This document shows, in pieces, positions 23,930-33,717 of a DNA stretch of 64,000 nucleotides. The stretch is from assembly GCA_038501195.1 (NCBI GenBank), contig JBBPUQ010000007.1, positions 1,837,501 to 1,901,500 of the forward strand, read 5' to 3'. Numbering within the stretch: the stretch's first letter is position 1; each line of letters opens with the position of its first letter. This DNA is from Nemania diffusa (lineage: Eukaryota; Ascomycota; Sordariomycetes; Xylariales; Xylariaceae). The position numbers and the translations under genes are program-made. Below the pieces are notes generated by a model. It ran no database searches. It saw nothing but the letters and a program-made list of their open reading frames with translations, and was not told the origin of the DNA.

Positions 23930-24380
23930 AGCTGCCCATATCATAAGCCATGCCTCGTATCGCTTCAATAGTTTCTCGGCTTCTGCATACCGGTTGGACC
24001 CTTTTTCTACGATGATATTGTAGTCCTCGTGGCTCAACGCCAGTGTTGCAGAATCTCCACCTAGCACTTATATGAGCCGAGGTACGGCTTTACGCCACAT
24101 ACGCTCCGCCTCGATATCCGATCTTCAGTATAGCAAGATACTAGCTAAGGGGTCCGTAGGTATACTACAAACCGTTCCAGTCTTCTGACGATCGGCCATA
24201 AGACGAGCTGTCTCTTAAGCTCTATTAACTTCTGCCAGAAGATAGGGCTTCATTTCTTCAGCCCAGGCGCTATTTCGGTCAGCGCGGATAACACCCAGGT
24301 CCCTGTTTGGAATATTCCTAGACACTGGATGGCCCTATGGGAAATGCTTTGCTTTACCTGTGTCTTGATATCTCTGCGCA
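23930..24380 (-). pseudogene. Decayed TPR (kinesin-light-chain-like) repeat relic
   Basis: Reading the minus strand gives pieces such as EAERMWRKAV, NRYAEAEKLLKRYEAW and LASILLY, interrupted by stop codons and frame changes. EAE-containing 34-42 residue units are typical of fungal NB-ARC/TPR proteins. No open frame survives. The reading is by eye and could be coincidence in part. Confidence 0.35.
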
Positions 24381-24715
24381 TGGAGGTTTAAGTATCTGTT
24401 CCTGTTTGGCTACTTATCTAGAGCGAAAGTTCAGTTAGTCAGATAACAGTTTGATTGAAAATGATGACAACACGGCACATGACATAAGAAGACAACCAAC
24501 TTTTAAGTACAGAATAGGTAACTGTGGAACAGGTCTCCTAAGGCGGTCACTCATAGAGACGTTACTTATTGATATCACAGTTCAGAGCTCCTGAAACTAC
24601 CTAGTTATTAGATAGACAAAATCATACGTGAGTTATAACTTAAAACTATTAGGAAATCTGGCAAGAGATAAATTGCGGATTGGAGTCTAAAGGTTGAGGG
24701 GTACCTAATAAGAAT

Positions 24716-24741
24716 ACCTACCTACCTACCTACCTACCTAG
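24716..24741 (+). repeat. TACC/ACCT microsatellite
   Basis: About six tandem copies of CTAC directly before a CRE octamer. Shorter versions of the same tetranucleotide are scattered through intergenic DNA of this window. Confidence 0.8.
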
Positions 24742-24745
24742 ATAA

Positions 24746-24753
24746 TGACGTCA
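24746..24753. promoter_or_regulatory. CRE/ATF-type octamer TGACGTCA
   Basis: Perfect palindrome 182 bp before the PIP-kinase-like start codon. Similar position to the copy at 13315 relative to its gene. Confidence 0.4.
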
Positions 24754-24905
24754 CTAAGCTTTTGCGTACAACCCAGAGCTTCTAATCTTCAGCTTAAAAT
24801 GTGCTTTGCTGATTTACTCTATATTAGTAGTAGTAGTGGGAAAAAAGCTTGACATATTCCTCCCCGCCACAACCTAAACACAGTCATCTTATCAGACTCA
24901 AGATA

Positions 24906-24938
24906 ATGTGAATGGCAATGCGACGTTGCTCAATATGA
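24906..24938 (+). promoter_or_regulatory. Two upstream ORFs abutting the PIP-kinase-like start
   Basis: ATGTGA at 24906 is a start immediately followed by a stop. The next ATG (24912) opens an 8-codon ORF (MAMRRCSI) whose TGA overlaps the main ATG in the sequence ATATGACG. If the mRNA leader includes these, ribosomes must reinitiate or leak to reach the main frame. The transcription start is not known. Confidence 0.4.
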
Positions 24939-26104
24939 CGCGCCGTAAGGTTCTCATCGCGCGCTCGGTTGTGTACGCCATATTGACTTCGCTACCAAAT
25001 GGCAATCCCGCTCGCAAGGCCTCAATTATCTCCAGAGCTTTCAGACTCTTTAATCTTTTCTGGTTGACATTCCGCCTGCTTCGATCCGACCTATTTCGGG
25101 TATTGCGAGAAGCTTGGGAAATCAAAGAAGACGGTTACAGGGCGAGCTTTGGTGCTGAGAGCATCAAACACGGCGATAGAAACAGTAATAGGAGGCAGAG
25201 GAGGAGAGCCAAGAACAAGGATGTCCTGCAAGCCATGGGGGATATGGGTTACAGTGGCTCGACCTTCTTTCGCACCAGTGACGGCGCCTATGTCGTCAAG
25301 TCAATTCCACGGCGCTTTGAGCATGATTTCTTCAAAAACGAGCTATTGCTTCCCTATGCCGAATACATGCTGCAGAATCCTGCGAGCCTGTTGGTTCGTA
25401 TCACCGACCTGCTCGAGACAACCCACAAAAGCATTGGTGAGGTGCTGGGCCTCGCACCCAGCCACCACATTGTTATGGAGAATATCCTGCACGGCCAGGG
25501 CCACGAACCGGAAGACGGTTCTAGGCGAGAATGGGAATTCTGGGATCTTAAGCCCATTTCTTTCTTCTATCCTGAAAGGGATGTTGCTGGAGGTGCACTA
25601 GCTACCGAGGCCACTAAATCGAAGCTTGCTGACAAGTTCGAGGGCAAGATCAAGCTCACGAGGGCTGATGCTACTCAACTGCAGGAAACGCTTGAAAAAG
25701 ACACGCGACTGCTAGCCAATAGCAATGCTGTAGACTACTCCCTATTTCTTGTTCGAATTTCGGCCGCCGATGGGTCGGCCCCGGAATCCCAGCTGCCCTT
25801 CGAGCCAGGCGAAGAGACGGATGAGCTGATACCGCTTGCACAGCCGCTGTGCTCGCCCCCAAATTCCCCCACCTGGAGAACAGGCATTCTGTCAAGCGAT
25901 GGAACGGAAGAATATAGGGCTGCTATACTGGACTTTTTCTGGGCTAAGCACACGCTGCATGCCAAGATCATGACTGGTCTCGTTCGAGGATACAACCTTA
26001 TCGATGAGCAGGGACCTATGAGTATTACCGCCGAAACCGACGAATATCGGGAGAGGTTCTTGACGATGTGCAAGGACCTTGTTGAAATTGAGGAGAGTGT
26101 CTGA
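24935..26104 (+). CDS. Compact phosphatidylinositol-phosphate-kinase-like protein
   Basis: Single exon, 389 aa from the first ATG in frame (24935). PIPK catalytic-core landmarks in order: GYSGSTFF glycine-rich loop (~103-110), VVKSI with candidate ATP Lys122, WDLKP (Asp204) where canonical enzymes have DLKG, VDYSLFLVRI (Asp267; canonical MDYSL), and ILDFF (Asp333; canonical IID). A C-terminal TAETDEYRERFL fits the end of the fold. Residues 1-70 are basic and hydrophobic. Canonical fungal PI4P 5-kinases (Mss4) are much longer; this looks like a stand-alone divergent core. Family-based activity would be phosphoinositide phosphorylation at membranes; the altered DLK motif makes substrate or activity uncertain. 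Confidence 0.8.
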   Translation: MTRRKVLIARSVVYAILTSLPNGNPARKASIISRAFRLFNLFWLTFRLLRSDLFRVLREAWEIKEDGYRASFGAESIKHGDRNSNRRQRRRAKNKDVLQAMGDMGYSGSTFFRTSDGAYVVKSIPRRFEHDFFKNELLLPYAEYMLQNPASLLVRITDLLETTHKSIGEVLGLAPSHHIVMENILHGQGHEPEDGSRREWEFWDLKPISFFYPERDVAGGALATEATKSKLADKFEGKIKLTRADATQLQETLEKDTRLLANSNAVDYSLFLVRISAADGSAPESQLPFEPGEETDELIPLAQPLCSPPNSPTWRTGILSSDGTEEYRAAILDFFWAKHTLHAKIMTGLVRGYNLIDEQGPMSITAETDEYRERFLTMCKDLVEIEESV

Positions 26105-27325
26105 AGAGAAAGAAGGGGGAAGAGTTGTGATGATATTCGACTGGAGTTTAGAGATGGGGATTCGAGCCAGTTTAAAGCTATGGGATTCAGCCTTATAGCT
26201 TAAGCTTCAATGATACCTTCATCCATGAGTAGTCTAGGTATAATGGTCGATAATATTGTTCCAGAGCCAAAAGTACTATACCGTTGACGCTATGTAACAT
26301 ACCACGAATATCTTCAAGCCCTTACCGCCATTCCTGACAGACAACTCTAGTCTCCTACAGCTACGTGGCCCCCAGAAATTAATATATTTATTGTGCATAC
26401 ACTAGAATATAGGAGCAATGAATTTTATAACGCGACCCTTCTCTACACCTTCACTTAGTCCTAGCCTTGCTATGTTTTGTTCTATTCGTCTGGAGCAGGA
26501 GCACCACATATACAATGGCATCTCGAGTAGTTATTGAAATCGCAAAGAGATTTCTCTAGAATATACGGTGCACCATATGGGTCACCACAGGTTTATTCTA
26601 GGTATGCACAACTGCATCAGGGCGCATCGTTGGCTTACGTTCCATTGCATAGCTGCGAACTGTGTTGCGTGGACGAGAATCCACGTCGCACTCCATATTA
26701 ATTGACCGAGGGCGCTCCATTAATTGGCCGCTGCACAATGTGCTAAATATGTTTTATCTTAGCAACCTGTCTACTTGTGCAGTTTTATAATTCCATCTAT
26801 AGGTAGACGAAGAATACAAGTTTGTAGTAAGAGCTCATCAGCCCCCGTATTCGTCGAAGCTGTGCAGCAACCTGGCTGCCGACGGGCAGCACGGAATGCA
26901 TGACCTGGATGAATACTGCATACTCCTGAGAGTAGGACTGTTGGATCGTATGTAATACCTACAAAGTGGTCGGGGAACAATATTCAGCTCTACTGCTGAC
27001 TTCTTAATTGGAGTAGTACCACAGCTTCGTCGTAGATTCGCCATAAACTAGTGTCTCCCTTGTTACCTTGGGACTCTGGTTGCCTAATAGGTTTTGCTTC
27101 AAGTCACATTGATCCCCCTGATGCGCCCTTGCCACGCTATTCATCGTAGAGCCACGGGATCAGACGTCAAGACCAGCACTTCGCCAATGCGATAGTTGAA
27201 GACCTCAGCCGCTTCACATTTGGTTATGCTTTGTCTCCAATTTCTAGTGAAATTTATTTCATTCGGAATGGTGTGGTAGAAACGATTTCGGCCATTATAG
27301 CTCTGTCGACACCTTTGAGACGAAG
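26105..27325. other. 1.2 kb intergenic region
   Basis: No supportable gene. ORFs 26771-26980 and 26838-27044 overlap in different frames and resemble nothing. May contain an unrecognised signal-peptide exon of the downstream membrane protein gene. Confidence 0.35.
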
Positions 27326-28703
27326 ATGGGGGCTCCTAGTACAACGCTTCCTGCGATCGACTTTCCCTTACCTGCGGAACAATGGAAATTAGTTGCTGCG
27401 AGAGCGCCGTACTGCTATGCGGATAAGTGAGTCTTGTGTTGAGCTTAAAGGAGTAAGATCTGTAGTGTTTACCCATAGGTACTGACAACCAGACAGCTGC
27501 TACCGGGCTCTATTCCCATGTCCATCCCCTTGGGTCGTGACAGCGGCAGTCCTTTACTGCGCTACAGTCTCAGATGACTCGGCGACAAACTATCCCACAC
27601 AGGCAATAGCTGCGTGTGGTACCGGAAAAGAACGATATATATCAGCATGTTCTTGCCCGGCTACCAACTGCCCGGTAACGGACACGGCTCAGGAGACGGC
27701 GACGATACCGCAATCGGTGTCGTCGGCGGTTACGACAACAACTCAGGGGGGAGGACCCCCAGAAAATGATCTAGCTACAACATCTAGTTTAAATCAAGCT
27801 GCTGCGACTTCCACTCACGGCGAGACAGCGCCGACTCAGATCCCTGAGGATGTCGGAACTGAATCAGATCAGCAGTCCAGCGGAGAACCGGCAAATGAGC
27901 CGACGGCGACGGAACCGGCAGTAACGGTGCCCCCAAGCACGGGAGACACGCCATTGAATCATGTGAGTCTCTCCAAGCAGGACTTCAATAGCCGAAAAAC
28001 TGACCGATCGAGTCAAAAGGTTTCTTCAACTCCACACCAGACAGCTAATCCAGGGGAATCCGTGGCCGGGGCCCACCCGACCTCAATATCACACACCATA
28101 TCTGATTCCCAGCTACTCCTTACCATACTGGGGCACTCATCAGCATCCTCCCTATCCTCATCACCTACCTCCTTCCCACCCGACAACGCGTTATCCAACC
28201 CCGGATCGACGGCGCCGTCGGGCACAATCCCGCCCTCAACGACCTCGCCCCCAGGATCCACGGACCCGAACACGCCACGGGACGGCGCAAGAGACATGAG
28301 CGTCAGCCTCGTGGCGGCCATCGCAGTCATCGCCACGCTCGCGGCCCTCCTCCTCCTCGGCGCCGCGGCGTACTGCGGCCTGAAGCGGCGGACCGCACGC
28401 CGGCGCAACGCCCGCCTGCGCGCGCTCACGCTCTCCCGCGAGAGCAGGCCGAGCGGCTGCGGGCTCGACGTGACCTACGAGTGGAAGCCGCCCGCCGAGC
28501 TGCCGCACCAGAACACCGCCGCCACGACAGCGTCGAGCGAGCTCGCGGACTCGGTGGTCTTCCGCGCCCAGCTCGACGGTAGCGGGCCCGCGTCGCCGTT
28601 CCCGGTCAGCCCGAGCGCGCTGTCTACTGTCTCGTCCCTGCCGCCTGCGGAGCTGTTCGTGCTGCCGGCGGAGTTGTCGGGGGTGGAGAAGAACTGGGAT
28701 TAG
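27326..28703 (+). CDS. Single-pass membrane protein with DNCYRA-type Cys-rich domain and Ser/Thr-rich ectodomain
   Basis: Two visible exons: 27326-27426 and 27497-28703 (GTGAGT donor, CTGAC branch, ACAG acceptor), 435 aa. Splicing creates CYADNCYRALFPCPSPW, a close match to the Cys domain of the wall protein at 9.9 kb, continuing to ACGT and SACSCPATNC. Next is a Ser/Thr/Pro-rich stretch (~residues 95-290), then one membrane helix (LVAAIAVIATLAALLLLGAAAYCGL), a basic stop-transfer KRRTARRRNAR and a ~110-residue cytosolic tail. Fits a type I plasma-membrane, wall-stress-sensor-like protein; that role is inference. The ATG at 27326 gives no signal peptide, and an upstream in-frame stop lies nearby, so a 5' exon with the signal is probably missing from this model. 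Confidence 0.72.
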
Positions 28704-29626
28704 AATGAAGTATATCATGGGAGGGAGTTGGAGTTTTCTATATCTTTTTGTGTGTGCTGCCTACGGGTGGCGAGGATTGGATCTGGCACGAGCCCATGCT
28801 TCTTCTAGTCTCGCGAGATTTACTGGGATGACTATAAAATAGATAGAGTCTGCTTATTTCTAGAAATGCGATAGTAGAAAACTTGAAATTTGGAGAACTC
28901 GAGCGCTGTTATTCTTTCAGCTATGAGCGAAACACTAAGGGCCTTTGCTGAGTAACTTATCTAGCAAAGACATTTGATTCTACGACCGAGTATCTCCTAT
29001 ATGAATAATTCTGATAGAGGACGGAGTTTATAACGGCCTCCCTAATGATGGTAATTGTAGGCTTACTAGTCTACCTGGCATGCCCTTGAGGTTAGTATTC
29101 AGCTCACCAAGCTAGTCCCAGCATAGCCCCTGCGCAATGTTAGGCATACTTTGCTGTCAGCTTAACATGTTCATCACCTCTGTCGGTAGTTAAAGGCCTT
29201 TTGAAAAAGAGAATTATCACTTGGAAGGTAAAGCTCTTTTTAATGCGGGAGGGACGATTTGGGTGACAACGGAGGCTGGGTAAATATAATGAATGAGTAT
29301 ATAGGGCGGAATTTAGAATGCATTCTTGGCTATCTAGGTAGGTAAGTAAGTATATGGCTGCCTCACTGTCGTGGACGTGGATCTGAGTACAACAGCTTTA
29401 GGCAGTTACTTATTATTATGCAAGCTAGGAATTTATAAATACACGAGGACATTCCACCTCAATTTTGACTATTTATGGTAATTGTTTTAAGTAAAGGACC
29501 AAGTAGTTGATCAGAAGTGGCAGGTAAAAGCTCGCGATGCACCTGCTATCACCTAGGCAGCTCTGATTTCTAACTTAGACTTCCCAAATATACTGACGAA
29601 GGCTTAAGTGTGTTTATCTTGATCCC
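28704..29626. other. 0.9 kb intergenic region
   Basis: Between two plus-strand genes. AT-rich toward the right; TATTTATGG at ~29471 and GTAGGTAAGTAAG repeats at ~29338. No coding signal. Confidence 0.4.
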
Positions 29627-30691
29627 ATGGCGCTGTACGGGCGCCCGTTGACAGAAGAGCTCATCACCACGCTCACACGCTTCCCAGAAGTCGAGCTCTG
29701 GGGCATGCTCAGACGATACCACATCCCACAGTCGCGAAAGCCATGTCGGGAGCCCGGGCACTCATCGCTCGGTCCGCTCGGCAACCTACCCATGGAGCTC
29801 CTGACCACCGTCGTCGAGTTCCTCGACTTCCAATCCCTGCTGCGCCTGATGCGCGTCTCCCTGCGGTGGAAGACAATCGTAGAGACCCTCCCCGCCTACT
29901 TAGCCCTGACAACGCACGTCCAGGCGCAGCTGAACACGCTGGGCATCACAGGCATGCTCAAGCACCACGCCGTCTCCGCCCTGCACGGCGCCCTGCGGTC
30001 GCAGGCGTGCGCGTCGTGCTTCGAGTTCGGCGGCTTCCTCTTCCTGCCGACCTGCGAGCGCATCTGCTTCGCCTGCCTGCTGCACAACCAGGCCTACTGG
30101 ATGCTCTCGGCCGAGTCGGCGCAGTTCTGCTTCACCCTGACCGAGGCGCAGGTCCGCGCTCTGCCGATCCTGCACGCCGTGCCCGGGGTGTACTTCGTCG
30201 GGGCGTCGCGGACGCAGCGCGCGCCCGTCGAGCTGGTGAGCGTGAAGCAGGCGAAGCAGCTGGCCGACAGGGTGCACGGCTCGGCGCGCATGACGGCGGT
30301 CAAGTTCGTCGACAGGGAGCCCTTCATCCGCCTGCCGCTGTTCCAGCGCCTCCACAACATCTCGCTGGAGCCCCCCGGCCGCGACCTGTCGCGTGCGCGC
30401 CTTAAGGAGCGCCCTGACGAGGACTACTTCTGCGGCACGGCGGCGATTCGCTTTCCGTATGTGAGGGGGGGCGTGGCGGATATTGGACGCTTGTGCAGGG
30501 GCTGCGAGTACATTAGTCGTAATTTTGAAACGTTGCCGGATCATATTAAGGCGCAGATCGTGCCGGAGGGGGTGGACAAAAAGATGCCGCTGCGGGCGAT
30601 CGCCACTCGGTTAAGATCGAAGCGCGGGTTCGTCGAGCACATCGTTGGGTGCTATGGTGTTGAGCGATTGCTTGCCGAAAGCAAGGATTAA
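29627..30691 (+). CDS. F-box protein
   Basis: Single exon, 354 aa. The F-box lies at about residues 49-95 (LGNLPMELLTTVVEFLDFQSLL...WKTIVETLP), the SKP1-binding module of SCF ubiquitin ligases. It is followed by a Cys cluster, C-x2-C then C-x3-C-x2-C (ACASCFEFGGF ... PTCERICFACL), which looks like a small zinc-binding element, and later CRGCEYIS. No LRR, WD40 or Kelch repeats are visible. Inferred to recruit an unknown substrate for ubiquitylation; many fungal F-box proteins have this layout. High GC gives a 220-codon shadow frame in the same region and another antisense. Confidence 0.85.
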   Translation: MALYGRPLTEELITTLTRFPEVELWGMLRRYHIPQSRKPCREPGHSSLGPLGNLPMELLTTVVEFLDFQSLLRLMRVSLRWKTIVETLPAYLALTTHVQAQLNTLGITGMLKHHAVSALHGALRSQACASCFEFGGFLFLPTCERICFACLLHNQAYWMLSAESAQFCFTLTEAQVRALPILHAVPGVYFVGASRTQRAPVELVSVKQAKQLADRVHGSARMTAVKFVDREPFIRLPLFQRLHNISLEPPGRDLSRARLKERPDEDYFCGTAAIRFPYVRGGVADIGRLCRGCEYISRNFETLPDHIKAQIVPEGVDKKMPLRAIATRLRSKRGFVEHIVGCYGVERLLAESKD

Positions 30692-31083
30692 GGTACGGTT
30701 TGGCTATCACGGGGGAGGAAGAGGTTTTACGGCTGCATATTCTACGCTCACCGAAGGCTCTGTATGTAACTATAAATATCACGTAGCTGTTGATATAAGA
30801 GCGCGTATCATGTAGACAGACGTAGTCATCGATGCATGGAAAAAGCACCTTATACCAAATCGAGAGCCTGGTATCATAACGCCTTGTGCGGCGTTGATTT
30901 GGAAAGACAGACAGGCTTCGCCGGCCTTGGAAGTATATACTTGTCTCTATTTTATACTGGAGACTATTCTTATAATATATTGTAATGAGTCGCCTCGCTC
31001 GATGGAGCCTTCCACGCAACCGGTATTAGAAACACATACTGTATAGACATTAAGCAATATACGGATCATCACAACCCACTCAT
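30692..31083. other. Convergent intergenic region
   Basis: 392 bp between the stop codons of the F-box gene (+) and the SGNH hydrolase gene (-). AT-rich, no ORF worth calling. Confidence 0.4.
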
Positions 31084-32689
31084 TTACCATACACGGCTCC
31101 GCCGTGACTGTCGAGCATTAGTCCTCGTTGATGTTGTCGTCGTCGTCGTCTTTGTCTTCTTATTAGCCGCCTCCTGCGCCTCAAGCTTTTTCGCCTGCTC
31201 CTTCGCCTGCTCTTTTGCCTTCTCCTTTGCCTTCTCCGCCTCTTCGAGGTCCCGCTCGGCATCGCCATCATCCATGATCCCGTTCTCAACCGGGGCGACA
31301 ATCCAGCCCTTGGCATCGGCCTCGAGAATGTCGCCCTTGTAAATCTCGGTCATCATCTCCCAGCCCTCAAAGGTAGGGTGCATCTGGTCGGGCTTGATGA
31401 GGCGCGTAGGGACGCGACCGGGCAGGCCCTGGTCTACGTGCTGCTCCGACAGCACCAGCGGCTTCCCCTGGCGCTGGACGTCGACCGCGACCTGCCGGAT
31501 CTGCGCGTTGACGCTCTTGATGCAGCGCTCGTACTTCGCGTTCGGGCTCGTCACGAGCGTCGAGAGAACCACGGCGGCGCGCGGCGAGGCCTCGAAGAGG
31601 AAGTCGACGAGGCTCCGCGTGTAGTCGTACGCGTGCGCCGACCCCCACTGCTCCTCTTGGAAGCAATCGCTCGACCCGGCATTCACGATGATCAGGTTCG
31701 GCTGCATCGCCGGCACGGCCTCGCGCGCCTTCTCGTGCAGGATGTGGATCGGCGTCGCTGCGAACGCCTGCACGTCGTTGTCCTTGAACTTGCCGAAGCG
31801 CTTCTGCACAGCGCCGGCCCGGGGGTTAGCATTCGGGTGTTATCTGGGCGATAATTAGGGGTGGGGAGGAGTGGACGTACCGTGCCGACGCAGTTGACCG
31901 CATTCCCCAGCGAGACGAGCCAGTTGCGCAGCTGCATGCGGTATGCCGACTGCGGCGGGTCGCCTAGCGTTATAGATGCGCCGATGAACATGATGCGCAG
32001 GGGAACGCCGCCGCCGATGGCTTTGGATTGCGGCTTTGCCGGGGCCGTGTTCACGGGTACGATGTCGGCTGTCGACGTGGCGCTCGGCTCGTGAGGCTTT
32101 TGCGATTCAGTTTCGACTGGTTCGACATGAACTGACGACGACGGAACATATTGCGCGTGTGATTTTTCTGAATCGGTCTTGACTGGTTCGGTAGCAGTCG
32201 GCAAAGGAGCATCTTGCTTTTTGGACGTGACGTTGCTGCCACCCTCGCTTCCGCTCCCTTTCCCGCTCCCGTTCTTGGCCGCTTGCTTGTCTTCTGCTTC
32301 CTCTATGACACCGTTGGGAATAGGTCGGTCGTTCTGGTCGTTCGGTACACCATCGATGATGGGCGTCTCGTTCTGCTCATGCGGTATGGGCTCGTTTCCA
32401 AGATTCTCAGGCACGTTCTTGAATTGGTTGCGAACGTAGTCGACGTCGACTGTGCCTGTCCCCCAGAGCACGGCTACCGTCGCCAAGGTGTGAGTAACAT
32501 TCTAGTTTTACGTGTCTATTTACGTGTCTCGCTAACAGTAGTGTATACTACACAGTACACGTGGGAGGTGGGGTTGTGTTGCATACCGAGAATGAAGAAA
32601 ATAGCGACAGATGCAAGGACAACTTTGCCTAGCTTTGATAGTTGCCGCCATTGCGCGCCGAGGCCGCCTAGCCGGGATTGCATCAACAT
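31084..32689 (-). CDS. Membrane-anchored SGNH/GDSL hydrolase
   Basis: 471 aa in three exons: 32689-32587, 32473-31881 and 31803-31084; all joins keep frame. The first splice builds a single N-terminal helix, KVVLASVAIFFIL + AVLWG (~residues 21-42), so this is likely a type II membrane or signal-anchored protein. A ~120-residue acidic Ser/Thr/Pro linker follows. Catalytic domain ~190-400: nucleophile elbow IMFIGASITLG (Ser201; canonical GDS has Asp where this has Ala), NAGSSDC in place of GxND, and DQMHPTFEGW with Asp371/His374. The C-terminus (~415-450) is a KAKEQAKE-type charged coiled coil ending in a poly-Thr basic tail. Likely an esterase or deacetylase acting on cell-surface or secretory-pathway glycans; the substrate is unknown. 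The ATG at 32689 or 32683 is equally usable. Confidence 0.82.
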
Positions 32690-33717
32690 GTTCTATTCAC
32701 GCGCAAAAGTTAATGATGCCTTTGCTGACTTCATTGTTGAACCTGTAAGATTTGTCTGTCATGTTACTTTTCAGGGGTGTTCCAAGGAAGGACAATGCCA
32801 AGGGTCTAAGGCCTAAATGGCTTTGGCCTAGGTACCTACTACGTACATATATGCGTAGTGAGAGGCGGATCAGCTAGACGAAACAAGCTGACGTATTTAG
32901 TCATTCTGGAGTTGAGAGTCTAATTATGCAGCTTATCTCCAAAGTACTTGAGTGACCACCCTCGGTATTTCCAGACCTGTTTACGCAACATGCACGTTCT
33001 ATTCGTATTATACTATATTATATAAATGTTTAACGTTATACGGGACGATATATGTCTCTCTGCTGCCCTCTCTAGGGGAACTACTAAGGTGGTAAGCTCT
33101 TATATAATATATAATGATACTATTTCGTGCAGCAAGCGCTTAACATTCTAGTACTTGTAGTTTTTACAACCAGATCTTCCAAGCCTGTATCTATCCATAC
33201 CTAACTACCGCTTGGTATGCCTTTAAACACTTGCTTTGCTAGTATACCTCTTTCTGCCGTTCCAGGATCTCTTGTGTTCACACTCGTAAAAACCCCGTGG
33301 GAAAAAAACCCGTAAATAACTTGAACAAGTGCTAACGCAGCTTTCTGTTGCGTCCCGTTGTCTACGTGTACCGAAGTAGTCGCTATTCGACAATAGGTAC
33401 ATTAAAAGCATTTGTTAACACTTTTGTGCTCTGTACTTGTTACGCTGCAAGCGTTAAGCTTATTTCCGTCTCTGTAGGTTAGGTTTCTAGCCTACAGGTA
33501 CGGCCGAAGACCTACTATCAACTATACTAAAGCTGGAGCTTTCTTCTTGCCCTTTGTCAAACTATAATACGCAGTCCAAATTGCTGCATATTGTCAGTGT
33601 GCGTTAAAAATGCCGCATATGATTTATATAAGAGCACTTATCTTTGTATTAGTGGTAGGTGTCAAGATTTATAAGTAAAGGAGGGAAGTTATTCTTCTAT
33701 TTGTAAAAGACTCTAAA
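32690..33717. other. 1 kb intergenic region before the inverted-repeat unit
   Basis: Promoter of the SGNH gene at its left end; the rest is AT-rich with no coding signal. Confidence 0.4.

Larger units (their letters stand above)
22552..24934. other. 2.4 kb intergenic region with relics
   Basis: Contains the Arf-GEF 3' flank, a possible 98-aa membrane ORF, a decayed TPR-like sequence, a TACC microsatellite, a CRE octamer and two upstream ORFs for the next gene, each listed separately. Outside these nothing stands out. Confidence 0.4.

Noticed and set aside
29743..30544. Two >200-codon frames (220 plus, 214 minus) overlapping the F-box gene
   Set aside because: Arg/Ala-rich shadows of a GC-rich exon.
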